In this document: piece after piece, positions 8,119 through 16,227 of the stretch | Layout: each line of letters begins with the position of its first letter | Numbering within the stretch: the first letter of the stretch is position 1 | From: Paraburkholderia flagellata | GTDB taxonomy: Bacteria; Pseudomonadota; Gammaproteobacteria; Burkholderiales; Burkholderiaceae | NCBI RefSeq assembly: GCF_021390645.1 | Contig: NZ_JAJEJT010000003.1 | Location: 1 to 64,000, forward strand | Length of the DNA: 64,000 bases | Reading direction: 5' to 3' | The notes under the pieces: model-generated | What the model was told of the DNA's origin: nothing | The model's input: the letters and a program-made list of their open reading frames with translations, nothing else | Database searches by the model: none | Program-made: the position numbers and the translations under genes

Positions 8119-9591
8119 TTACCGTGTGCCCGGACCGTTTTCATGGGTGCGTCGATGCAGCGGTCCGAGCGCGGTCGAGAGTAGCGCGCAAGGCAGCAGG
8201 ATCGCGGCGAGCACGAACATCGTGGTCCTGAACGCCTGAGCGTAGTCGAGCGCGCCGGGCGCCGCGCCGAGCTTCGAGAAGAACAGGCCGCCTAGCGTGG
8301 CCGCGCCAACGGCGGCGCCGATCTGCAGCGTTGCCGTGACCATGCCCGAGGCGATACCCGCGCGCTCGGGCTCGACTTCGGCAAGCACGATGCGCACGAC
8401 AGAGGGCAGAACGAGCCCCTGGCCGATGCCAATCGCCGCAAGTCCCAGATAGAACCCGGCGCCGGGTTCGGCCACGCCCGCGAGCGCTGCCGCAATGGCG
8501 AGCCCGCCCGCGAGCAGCACGAAGCCCAGCGTCAGCACGCGGTAGCCGCCGAAGCGGTGCACGAGGCGCGGCATCAGCAACGGGCTCGAAAGAAAGCCGA
8601 GGCCGAACGGCAGGATCGCGAGTCCCGATGCGAGCGGCGTCCAGTGCAGGCCGCCTTGCAGATAGATGCCGTAGGTCAGGAAAAACGCGCTCATCGTATA
8701 GAAGAGGAACGCCAGCACGAGGCCAAGCGCGATGACCGGATTGCGGAAGAGGCGTACGTCGAGCAGGGGATCTTTGCCGTTGACGAGGCTGCGCCATTCC
8801 ACGCGCAACAGCAGGCCCAGCATGGGCAGCGAGCCGATGAGGCAGGCGAGCATCCACAACGGCCAGCCGGACTCGCGCCCGCGCGTGAGCGGATAAACGA
8901 GCATCAGCAGAAACAGCGAAAGCAGCAGGGTGCCCGGTACGTCGATGCGCTTGCCGCGCGGCGGCCGGCTTTCCGGTATGAAGCGCCAACTGCCAATGAG
9001 CGCGAACACGCCGATCGGCAGGTTGACGAGAAAGATCGCGCGCCAGCCCAGACCGAACGGGTGCAGGCTGATGAGCGCGCCGCCGCCAAGCTGGCCGATC
9101 ACTGCCGCAACGCCGAAAACGAATGCATAAAGGCCCATTACGCGCACCTGCTCGTGCGGCGTGAACACGCTGCGGATGGTGGCGAGCACCTGCGGCGCGA
9201 GGGTCGCGGCGAACAGGCCCTGCAAGATGCGCCCGGCAACGAGCGCCGTGCCGCTGGTGGCGAGGCCGCAGAACGTGGAGGCGACGACGAAACCCGCCAT
9301 GCCGATCATGAAGATGCGCTTGCGGCCGTACAGGTCGCCGAGGCGCCCGCCGGTGATCAGCATCACTGCGTTCGCGCACGCGTAGGCCGAGACGACCAGT
9401 TGGAGTTCCGATGCGTTCGCCCCGAGTCCGTCGCGGATGGCGGGCAGCGCCAGGTTCACGATGAAGTAGTCGAGCGGCGGCAGGATGGCGCCCACCAGCA
9501 AAACGACCAATGCCCAGCCGTGATGGCTGCGGCCCGCATCGGCGGCCGCGCGGGGCGCCGCGGGGCAGACGGCGTACGTATTGTCAGACAT
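8119..9591 (-). CDS. MFS drug-efflux transporter, DHA2 (14-helix) type
   Basis: From the ATG at 9591 the protein has 490 residues and about 14 hydrophobic helices. It contains the MFS loop GRLGDLYGRKR near residue 85 and the DHA2 features LDYFIVNLALPAI in helix 1 and GWRAIFLVNLPIG at the helix 6 region. DHA2 carriers pump drugs, solvents or dyes out by proton antiport. The frame stays open upstream, but that part crosses the divergent LysR gene. The neighbour LysR regulator at 9737, with a perfect inverted repeat between them, is the likely controller. Confidence 0.88.
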   Translation of the reverse strand: MSDNTYAVCPAAPRAAADAGRSHHGWALVVLLVGAILPPLDYFIVNLALPAIRDGLGANASELQLVVSAYACANAVMLITGGRLGDLYGRKRIFMIGMAGFVVASTFCGLATSGTALVAGRILQGLFAATLAPQVLATIRSVFTPHEQVRVMGLYAFVFGVAAVIGQLGGGALISLHPFGLGWRAIFLVNLPIGVFALIGSWRFIPESRPPRGKRIDVPGTLLLSLFLLMLVYPLTRGRESGWPLWMLACLIGSLPMLGLLLRVEWRSLVNGKDPLLDVRLFRNPVIALGLVLAFLFYTMSAFFLTYGIYLQGGLHWTPLASGLAILPFGLGFLSSPLLMPRLVHRFGGYRVLTLGFVLLAGGLAIAAALAGVAEPGAGFYLGLAAIGIGQGLVLPSVVRIVLAEVEPERAGIASGMVTATLQIGAAVGAATLGGLFFSKLGAAPGALDYAQAFRTTMFVLAAILLPCALLSTALGPLHRRTHENGPGTR

Positions 9592-9701
9592 GAGTGTGCT
9601 CAGTGAAAAAGGGTCGGACTGCTCCGCCGGGCGCGCAGCCTCGCTATCGAACCGACATTCTGACGACACTCGAAGGTCCGGAAAAGCGGGAATAAGTGGT
9701 A

Positions 9702-9728
9702 CCATCCATCGAGTTATTCGATGGATGG
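9702..9728. promoter_or_regulatory. Perfect inverted repeat CCATCCATCGA-GTTAT-TCGATGGATGG
   Basis: Two 11-base arms match perfectly around a five-base spacer. The repeat lies in the 145-base gap between the divergent MFS and LysR genes and ends eight bases before the LysR ATG at 9737. It looks like the LysR operator. In RNA the right arm overlaps the GGATGGGG ribosome-binding stretch, so a leader hairpin could also hold down LysR translation. Confidence 0.6.
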
Positions 9729-9736
9729 GGAATGGC

Positions 9737-10615
9737 ATGCGCGGTTTCGAATTCGACCAGTTGAAGACGTTCGCGGCCGTGGCGAACGTGGGCAGCCTTT
9801 CGGCGGCGGCACCGTTGCTGCATCTTTCGCAATCCACGATCAGCGAGCAGGTGCGCAAGCTCGAGGTGCGCGCGGGCGTCCCGCTTTTCCTGCGCAGCAA
9901 GCGCGGCGTCGAGCTCACGCCTGCGGGCGTGCGGCTGCTGGAGCACGCGCGGCGCCTCGTGGCGCTCAACGAAGCCGCGTTCGACGAAGTGCGCGGCCAG
10001 GCCATCAAGGGAGAGTTGCGCGTCGCGATTACCGAGTACTTCCGCACCAACGAGGTGGCGGGTCTGCTGGTGCGTCTGCGCGACTGCTATCCGCAACTGA
10101 GCTTGCACGTGAGCGCGATGAAGAGCGCCGACATCGAGGTCGCGTATGCGAAGCGGCAGATCGATCTCGGCGTGGTCATGCACCTGTCGAGCGGCCCGTT
10201 CCGGCCCGCCGCCACCGACGCGGATACGCGCTGGGAGTTGCTGCGCGAGCCACTCTACTGGGTCGCGTCGCCCGCGCTCGTAGAACAGTTGCCGCAAGCG
10301 CTGCCGCTCGTGCTGCTGCCGGGCGACTGCATGATGCACCAGGTCGCGGTGCGGTCTCTCGAAGAAAACGACATACCGTACGTGCTCGTTCACAGCGCGT
10401 CGGGCGTGGCCGGGCTGCAGTCCATGCTCGCAGCCGGTCTCGGTGTGGGATGCCTGTGCGCATCCGCAATTGGGGAGGGCCTCGTACGTCTCGGCCCGAA
10501 GCATCGGCTGCCGGCCTTGCCCGACGCCGTGTTCTCGCTCATGCCACCGCATCCCGGCGAAGGGGACACCGTGACGCAGGCGAGGGAAGTGCTGGCGCGG
10601 CAACTGCTGGTGTGA
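9737..10615 (+). CDS. LysR-family transcriptional regulator
   Basis: The ATG at 9737, preceded by GATGGGG, gives 292 residues beginning MRGFEFDQLKTFAAVANVGSLSAAAPLLHLSQSTISEQVRKLE, a standard LysR helix-turn-helix; residues 90-290 form the effector domain. In-frame starts at 9725 and farther upstream would put the start inside or before the inverted repeat and add non-family residues. It is divergent from the DHA2 efflux gene and likely controls it and itself. It converges with the hydrolase gene at 10646, leaving only 30 bases between the stops. Confidence 0.88.
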   Translation: MRGFEFDQLKTFAAVANVGSLSAAAPLLHLSQSTISEQVRKLEVRAGVPLFLRSKRGVELTPAGVRLLEHARRLVALNEAAFDEVRGQAIKGELRVAITEYFRTNEVAGLLVRLRDCYPQLSLHVSAMKSADIEVAYAKRQIDLGVVMHLSSGPFRPAATDADTRWELLREPLYWVASPALVEQLPQALPLVLLPGDCMMHQVAVRSLEENDIPYVLVHSASGVAGLQSMLAAGLGVGCLCASAIGEGLVRLGPKHRLPALPDAVFSLMPPHPGEGDTVTQAREVLARQLLV

Positions 10616-10645
10616 GGCGCTTGCCGCGCCAACTTCCTTCGCACC

Positions 10646-12772
10646 TCAATGCGGCACGTTCACGACGCCATCGTCAGCGCGAATCGCATTGCTGCCGGGA
10701 TTGTCCACGATGGCCGGCAGGTTCGCGAGGCCGAGCGGCGGCGCGGCGCCCGGACTGCCGCCGCGCGGGATCGTGCGGATGACCTGCGACGGCGGCAGCG
10801 GCGTGCCGTTCTTCAGGTGACTCCACATCAGATTGAGCGCTGCGATGTTGTAGTAGTGAACCGGCACGAAGCGCGTATCGAAGCCCGGCACGGCGAGGAA
10901 GGCATCGAAGTGCTGCCCGTTCATCACCTCGTAAAGCGACACGCGGCTGCGCGAGCCTTCTCGTTCGCTGTTTGCGGCGAGATACGCGCGCGAAGCATGG
11001 TTGATCGGCACGAGCGCATCGCTGCGGCCTTGCACGATGATCGCGGGCTTGCCGTGCAGGTTCGCATTGACGCTGATCGCCTGGACGCTTTGGTGCATGC
11101 GCGGATTTTCCTTCGTCCACAACGCACGCAGGCAGGCCGCGCCCGCGAAGCTGGCATCCGGCGTGGCGAGCCGGTGGTCGGCGCCGCCCGGCGGCGTGAC
11201 GTTATAGACGAGATTGATGCCATTGGTCGGCGGCACGCCGTTACCGACGCCGAAGATCGTGAGCATCGGCGAGACGGCGGGCGCAACGCCCGCAGCGCCC
11301 GTCGCAGCGTTCGTCGTGCCGAAGTTGAAGCCGCACAGGTTGTCCAGCACGCTCGACCTCGTGTAGGCATCGGCGTAAGTCACCGCGACGGCAGGCACGG
11401 CTTGCGAATCCCACATCGGCGCCTGTAGCAGATCGGAGTCCGCTTCATAGCCCGCTTCGTGCAGGCGTGCGAGCGCATCGTTTGCCTGCGCTTGCGTATC
11501 GCCGCCGTGTATGTAGCCTGCCGACGCGAGCGACGTGCAGCGTGCCTGGCGAATCGCGGTCGTGGTCGCAACGGGCAGCGCTGTGAGATAGGGCGCGCCA
11601 GCGGCGGCGTCAGCGAGCGCGGCGCAGGGTTGCAGCAGATTCGCAAGCGTCATGTAGTCGGCCAGCGGTTTGCCGGCCGCGGCAATACGCTGTCCGCCTT
11701 CCCTGACTTGCGCGTCGCCGGGCATCCGCACGTTGATCTGCGGCTCACCAACGACGACAGCCGTGATCCACTTGCCCGTGTCCTGTTCGGCCGCCGCGAG
11801 CGACGCGCCGCCGCCGTTGCTCACGGAAGCCGCGATCGTCGTGATGTCTCCGGGCGCGTAGCGCACGCCGTGATTCGATGCATCGACGCGCGGCGCGAAC
11901 TGCTGGTTGAGCACCCAGTATGCGAACTGGACTGCCTCGAGGGTGTCCTTGCCCCAGTCTGCTTCAGGGTTCAACTGGGAATGCGCATGCTTGAACGCGT
12001 AGCGGTTCGGAAACTTCTGGTTGTAGGCGGCGAGCGCTCCCGCAGGCGCGTTCGCGGTGAAGAGGCTCGTGCGTCCCGCCGTCGCGGCGTCGGCCGTGCG
12101 GCCATCGATCAACGTAACGAGACCGCTCATCAGTTCTTCTGCGCCGTTGCCGGTGCCCTTGTCGGTATAGGCAACCGCGCAGCCCCGCTTGAGTCCCCAC
12201 TCGCCGGCCGCGGAAATCGCGCCATACACGCCGCGCGAGCCAGACGACGTGGCGGTCACGATGCACGGGTTCGCCGGATCGAAACTGGTTGGCACCTGCA
12301 CGAGCAGGCTGACGTTCTGGCGGCCGCTGCCGTCGTCGGCAAACGCGAGATATTCGGTGCCGGCAATTTTTCCTTCGCCCAGTGTGTCGTTGCCGTACAG
12401 ATCGACATTGGGCCCCCAGAAGCGGCCATAGCCGCCGTTCGCACTGATGTCGACGAGCGCGCGATAGTTCGACCAGATCGCAAGCCTGCGCAGTTCCGCT
12501 GCCGTCGGGGCCGCGGGATTCGCGATGGTCGGCTGCCCACCGGCGAGCCCGGTCTTGCCGAGGCCGGCGGTCAGCAGATCGTCGCTGACGCCATCGTAGC
12601 TGGTGGTTTGCAGGCTGCTCGCCACCACGAATGGCGGCAGTCTGTTCAATGCTGTGTGACTGGCGTTGTCGCCGGCAGCGTGCGCGCCAGGCACGAGCGC
12701 CGCGCTTGCCATTGCGATCGCGGCACTGAACCGCGCCGTTTTACGCCGGACTGCGAACGGAGTATCTCTCAT
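10646..12772 (-). CDS. D-(-)-3-hydroxybutyrate oligomer hydrolase (exported)
   Basis: The 708-residue protein matches the 3HBOH family, which cleaves 3-hydroxybutyrate dimers and short oligomers released from poly-hydroxybutyrate. AAGGAAA lies six bases before the ATG. Residues 1-33 (basic start, hydrophobic core, GAHA end) form a signal peptide, so the enzyme should be periplasmic or secreted. The likely nucleophile is S318 in SVSNGGGAS. A later segment (IIVQGRSDALVPINHASRAY) is typical of an alpha/beta-hydrolase acid region and NGQHFDAF may hold the catalytic histidine. No depolymerase or 3-hydroxybutyrate dehydrogenase gene is adjacent, so it appears to be transcribed alone. Confidence 0.88.
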   Translation of the reverse strand: MRDTPFAVRRKTARFSAAIAMASAALVPGAHAAGDNASHTALNRLPPFVVASSLQTTSYDGVSDDLLTAGLGKTGLAGGQPTIANPAAPTAAELRRLAIWSNYRALVDISANGGYGRFWGPNVDLYGNDTLGEGKIAGTEYLAFADDGSGRQNVSLLVQVPTSFDPANPCIVTATSSGSRGVYGAISAAGEWGLKRGCAVAYTDKGTGNGAEELMSGLVTLIDGRTADAATAGRTSLFTANAPAGALAAYNQKFPNRYAFKHAHSQLNPEADWGKDTLEAVQFAYWVLNQQFAPRVDASNHGVRYAPGDITTIAASVSNGGGASLAAAEQDTGKWITAVVVGEPQINVRMPGDAQVREGGQRIAAAGKPLADYMTLANLLQPCAALADAAAGAPYLTALPVATTTAIRQARCTSLASAGYIHGGDTQAQANDALARLHEAGYEADSDLLQAPMWDSQAVPAVAVTYADAYTRSSVLDNLCGFNFGTTNAATGAAGVAPAVSPMLTIFGVGNGVPPTNGINLVYNVTPPGGADHRLATPDASFAGAACLRALWTKENPRMHQSVQAISVNANLHGKPAIIVQGRSDALVPINHASRAYLAANSEREGSRSRVSLYEVMNGQHFDAFLAVPGFDTRFVPVHYYNIAALNLMWSHLKNGTPLPPSQVIRTIPRGGSPGAAPPLGLANLPAIVDNPGSNAIRADDGVVNVPH

Positions 12773-13006
12773 GGGTGTTTCCTTGTTTGTTGTTAGGGTA
12801 GGACGCACTGCATCGGGAAGACCGTCTCGAGGTGCCGGCATCGCGGCACCCATGGACATTAGGACATCCTGAAAGCAGATACCAGGAGAGATTGCATGCG
12901 CGCGCAAGGGGACCCGCTTCCACGTCGTGCTGACGTTGGAAGGCTGGACTTGCGCGCCGATTACGCGTTTCGCGGATCGCGTTCCCGTGGGGGATGACTG
13001 GCGGGG

Positions 13007-14107
13007 TTATTTGCAAAGCAGGAGCAAGCGCTCCTGATCCGAGCATGGCCGCCCATCGGCTCTTTGCGCGGGTGCGGGGCCTTGCGCCGTCGCCGGTGCC
13101 TTTGTGGTCTGCGCCGCGGCGCGATGGGCGAAACAGGCCTTCAGGCGTCGCTCGACGGGCTGATAGTATTGCCAGCCTTTGCCGAGGCCGGGTAGCTCGA
13201 GTTTCACCTGCTTCCACTTCGGATGGCCGTGCTCCTGCAGGTTGTCGAAGTTCTCGCAGAGCGAGTCGGCAAAGCGCTTCAGGTTGCCGACCGTATCGCG
13301 CAGGTTGTAGTCGTACGTGACGAGAAAGGCCTTGACCGTCCAGGTCGGCACGTCTTCTTTCAGCCAGTTCGGGTAGCTCGAAACGTGAATCGTCGCGGGA
13401 TAATAGGTTTGCTTCGCGCGCGCCGTTTCTGGCGCGTTTGGATCGACGCGCAGGAAGCGGATCTGCTGCAGCAGTTCGGGGTTCATGTCGGTAAAGAGCT
13501 TGGCGGGTTGCCCGGCGACGACGATCGCCACATCGATCTTCTTGACGATGAGCGCGGCCAGCGCGTCTTCGTTGCTCAGGTGCTGCGCGTTCTGATCAGG
13601 AATGGTCTGGCCGAACATGAGGCGGTAGAGCGTCGTTGCCGACTGCGCGGTGCCGCTGCCGATCAGGCCGACGCTGATCACCTTGTCCTTGATCTCGTTG
13701 ATCGTCTTCATCGGCGAGTCGTTACGCACAACAAAGTAAATCTCCTCGTCATAGAGCGGCATGATGAGCCGCAGCGGCCGTATCAGCGTGCCGGCCTCTT
13801 CGTTGCCGGAATTGGCCATGTCGACGTAGGCCTGGTAGACGTCGGACTGCACGAGCGCGAGCTTCACGCCCGGCTCGAAACGCATGCGCTGCACGTTTTC
13901 CGCCGAGCCTTTCGAGGGAATCACTTCGAGGTCGATGCCCGCCGGCGGCGCTACCCATTTCGCCAGGTCCTGGCCGATCTGAATGTACGTGCCGCGCTCT
14001 GGGCCAGTCACGATCCGGTAGTGCGCGTCTGCCTCGGCGGCGACTGCGAGCGCCGAGAAAAGCAAGGCGATCAGCGCCGCCACTCCCGCTAGTATCGTTT
14101 TCAACAT
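13007..14107 (-). CDS. TAXI-family (TRAP-associated) solute-binding protein
   Basis: The 366-residue protein begins with a signal peptide (about residues 1-23, ending AVAAE). The mature part HYRIVTGPERGTYIQIGQDLAKWV and the later GSAENVQRM and LIGSGTAQSATTLYRLM stretches are typical of TAXI/NMT1-type periplasmic binding proteins. These normally feed TRAP membrane subunits, but no DctQM-like gene is nearby, so it is an orphan here. The C-terminal 40 residues are rich in A, Q, P and end in cysteine and leucine residues unlike the core. It follows the zinc-ribbon gene by 60 bases on the same strand, suggesting a two-gene operon. Confidence 0.82.
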   Translation of the reverse strand: MLKTILAGVAALIALLFSALAVAAEADAHYRIVTGPERGTYIQIGQDLAKWVAPPAGIDLEVIPSKGSAENVQRMRFEPGVKLALVQSDVYQAYVDMANSGNEEAGTLIRPLRLIMPLYDEEIYFVVRNDSPMKTINEIKDKVISVGLIGSGTAQSATTLYRLMFGQTIPDQNAQHLSNEDALAALIVKKIDVAIVVAGQPAKLFTDMNPELLQQIRFLRVDPNAPETARAKQTYYPATIHVSSYPNWLKEDVPTWTVKAFLVTYDYNLRDTVGNLKRFADSLCENFDNLQEHGHPKWKQVKLELPGLGKGWQYYQPVERRLKACFAHRAAAQTTKAPATAQGPAPAQRADGRPCSDQERLLLLCK

Positions 14108-14167
14108 GGTCTCTCTCCCGCCCTGTTTGTGATGTACGGCTGACTTCGTTATGTTCCGGAATCCTTC

Positions 14168-15367
14168 TCAATGCGTGGCGCCTTGTGGCGCAGGGTGCGT
14201 CCAGCCGTTTTGCACGATCGCCCGCGCCTGTGCGTCGGGGCTGTTGTCGTCGCTGGCGGGACTGGCGGGCGTCGCCGCGTTCGTCCCATTCGCCGCATTC
14301 GTTGCATTCGTTGCATTCGTTGCGTTCGTCGCCTTGGCCGCGTTCGTTGCATTCGTCGCACGCGGCAGTGGCGGCGGCGATGAGTTCGCGTTCCAATCCT
14401 CCGACGACGGCAGTCGTACGGTGTTAGCCGCGCGCGGCATGGGTGCTGCGGCGTTCGCTTGCGGGGCGCCATTGGGCGGGTTGAGCGGTTTCCACGCGTT
14501 CGATACGATCGCGCGCTGCATCAACGATTGCGCGGCTTGACTGCTCGAATCAATCGCGAGCGCGTCCGAAGCCTGTTGCTGCACGCAGGCCCAGTCACGC
14601 TGCGCGGCACAGCTGTCCGCGCTTTGCAACGCACTATCGCGCCGTTGCTCGCGCGCCGCGATATCGCCTTGCAGCGCGTGTGCCTCCTCGTTCTCCGCGT
14701 CGCGCGCGAGCACGGCATTGACCGCTGCCTTCGCGTCGAACAGGTTGCTTTGCGTAAGGCTGTTACGCGCCAATCGCAATCCGTTGGGCACATCCGTGAA
14801 TGGCGGCGCAGCCTGCACATTCGGCGGAGGCGATTGAGGCTCGGCGGTGGTCACTGTGTGTGCAGCAGCGGGCGTTTCATCCGTCTGTTGCACAGGCGAG
14901 TGGGTCGAAACCGAGCCGCCCGAAGAATGCAGCGTCGCTTCGCTGGCCGTGCCCTCCCGCTGGCGGTTCGTACCGAGCAGCAGATACGTACCGTACGCGA
15001 ACGCAAGAATCAATGCGATGACGAACAAACCCCTGGGAAAGATCCACGGCCTCATCTGCGAAAACGGCAAGCTGTGCGCGAAATGTATGGCGGGCTGCGC
15101 GGAGTGAGGGTAGCCAGGGTTTAGCGGTGGTCCATCGGCTGCGGGCACGCCTGCCGGCGCAATCTTCGCGGCTGCGGGTGCAGGGGGCGCCGCCGCAGTC
15201 GCACCGAGGGGTGTCAGCGTGGCTTTCGGAGGGGTGCCTGGCAAAACTTTGTCGAGCGGATAATCCGCGCCGCAGTAAGGGCAGAATTCGAAGTTCTCGT
15301 ACAGCAACCCGCCGCAACGCTTGCACGCGGAGGGGAAAGTATGGTCGCGACCAATCTGAGCGGACAT
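14168..15367 (-). CDS. Zinc-ribbon, single-pass membrane protein with Ala-Thr-Asn repeat
   Basis: The 399-residue protein has an N-terminal zinc ribbon (CKRCGG at 15-20, CPYCG at 29-33), a proline/alanine linker, one membrane helix at about 112-132 (FPRGLFVIALILAFAYGTYLLLG), and a periplasmic part. Residues 195-285 are helical and TPR-like (DAKAAVNAVLARDAENEEAHALQGDIA). A run of Ala-Thr-Asn triplets spans about 337-366. The layout puts the zinc ribbon in the cytoplasm and the helical domain outside. I do not know a named family. It precedes the TAXI binding protein by 60 bases, so they probably work together, for instance as a sensor and a scaffold, but this is inference. Confidence 0.72.
   Translation of the reverse strand: MSAQIGRDHTFPSACKRCGGLLYENFEFCPYCGADYPLDKVLPGTPPKATLTPLGATAAAPPAPAAAKIAPAGVPAADGPPLNPGYPHSAQPAIHFAHSLPFSQMRPWIFPRGLFVIALILAFAYGTYLLLGTNRQREGTASEATLHSSGGSVSTHSPVQQTDETPAAAHTVTTAEPQSPPPNVQAAPPFTDVPNGLRLARNSLTQSNLFDAKAAVNAVLARDAENEEAHALQGDIAAREQRRDSALQSADSCAAQRDWACVQQQASDALAIDSSSQAAQSLMQRAIVSNAWKPLNPPNGAPQANAAAPMPRAANTVRLPSSEDWNANSSPPPLPRATNATNAAKATNATNATNATNAANGTNAATPASPASDDNSPDAQARAIVQNGWTHPAPQGATH
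14270..14359 (-). repeat. Nine-base tandem repeat encoding Ala-Thr-Asn
   Basis: On the + strand the unit reads ATTCGTTGC with small variations (ATTCGCCGC, GTTCGTCGC) over about ten copies. On the coding strand it gives repeated Ala-Thr-Asn in the C-terminal part of the zinc-ribbon protein. Three adjacent perfect units near 14299-14325 suggest recent expansion by slippage. Confidence 0.8.
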
Positions 15368-15929
15368 GATGTCGTCCCACCGTTATGGCGATGCCATTTC
15401 GGCATGCTCAGAATCGCCGTTGAAGCGAAGCGCGACGCCTCGCGGAACTCACGATCTGCATGCGCAGGAAGGCGGCTGGGCCGGACCGAGCGCAGCCACG
15501 TAAAGAAAATATGGTTGATTTCCCACAGCGCGTCAATCTCCGTTGTTGCCTGGCGCACATATGCGTGGTGGGTTCATCCTGGTGAAGATTGAGTTGCGGA
15601 ACTTTTTACCGCGCGCTCACGTTTTGAGTGCGTGCTGCTTTTATTTACAAGGCTAGCGAATTGACCGAGCGTGCTTCTTTACGGTCCTGCACCGAGAGAG
15701 AAGTATGGCCCCAATTGAACACGCCGCCCGGCGGCCGCCAACCACGGATTGCAATCATTCAGAAAAACTCAAACTGCGCGGCATTGTCGAGCCCGCAATT
15801 CGCCATTCGATCACGGTCGCGTTGCAGCGAGATCGCGCATCGCCGACACGCATGCATCCGTGCGTTTCGTGCTTGATGGAATTGCTGCGTGCGCAACGAA
15901 TCAGCACGCATAGGTTCCGAAACTATCCC

Positions 15930-15959
15930 TTGACAAAGTACGGCGGCGCCTCCTATTTT
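15930..15959 (+). promoter_or_regulatory. Candidate sigma-70 promoter upstream of the S10 peptidase gene
   Basis: A perfect TTGACA lies at 15930-15935 and a TATTTT at 15954-15959, spaced by 18 bases. The start codon of the next gene is about 270 bases farther on, so the leader would be long and include the hairpin at 16150. Confidence 0.35.
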
Positions 15960-16149
15960 TCCTCTGCCATCCTTCATTACAAAATATTTCCAGCGAAATC
16001 ATGTCGGCGAAACTCAATGTTTTCGCCTCATGCTCTATGGATTATTTAGCTATCCATATTAAATAAATAACGTTCAAATTGAATCGACTTTGTCAGGAAT
16101 GGAAAGTTAAATGTCAGCCGCTGCATACCGGTAATTGCATTTGAATTTC

Positions 16150-16169
16150 GATGCCTTTTTCAAGGCATC
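16150..16169 (+). promoter_or_regulatory. Hairpin GATGCCTT-TTTC-AAGGCATC in leader of S10 peptidase gene
   Basis: The 8-bp arms are perfect with a four-base loop, 58 bases before the ATG at 16228. ATTTCC follows, which is not a strong T-run. It may be a regulatory stem or a weak attenuator. Confidence 0.4.
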
Positions 16170-16227
16170 ATTTCCGGAGAAGGCGGCCCCCGCGTAGTGC
16201 GGCGTCATCATTCGAAGGGGTATAACA

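Larger units (their letters stand above)
15368..16227. other. Intergenic stretch, 860 bases, with an AT-rich part
   Basis: No frame in this stretch has a convincing ribosome site and protein-like composition. The composition falls to markedly lower GC between about 15900 and 16170, unlike the genes on both sides. It contains a promoter-like pair at 15930-15959 and a hairpin at 16150-16169, both ahead of the S10 peptidase gene. Confidence 0.5.

Noticed and set aside
11459..12796. 445-codon open frame on the plus strand opposite the 3-hydroxybutyrate oligomer hydrolase gene
   Set aside because: Mirror of the hydrolase gene, basic composition, no motif.
14270..14359. Possible CRISPR or intergenic tandem array
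   Set aside because: The units are contiguous nine-base coding repeats without spacers inside a real gene.
15705..16049. 114-codon frame in the intergenic stretch before the S10 peptidase gene
   Set aside because: No ribosome site, mixed composition that changes with the AT-rich island, and no recognisable fold.
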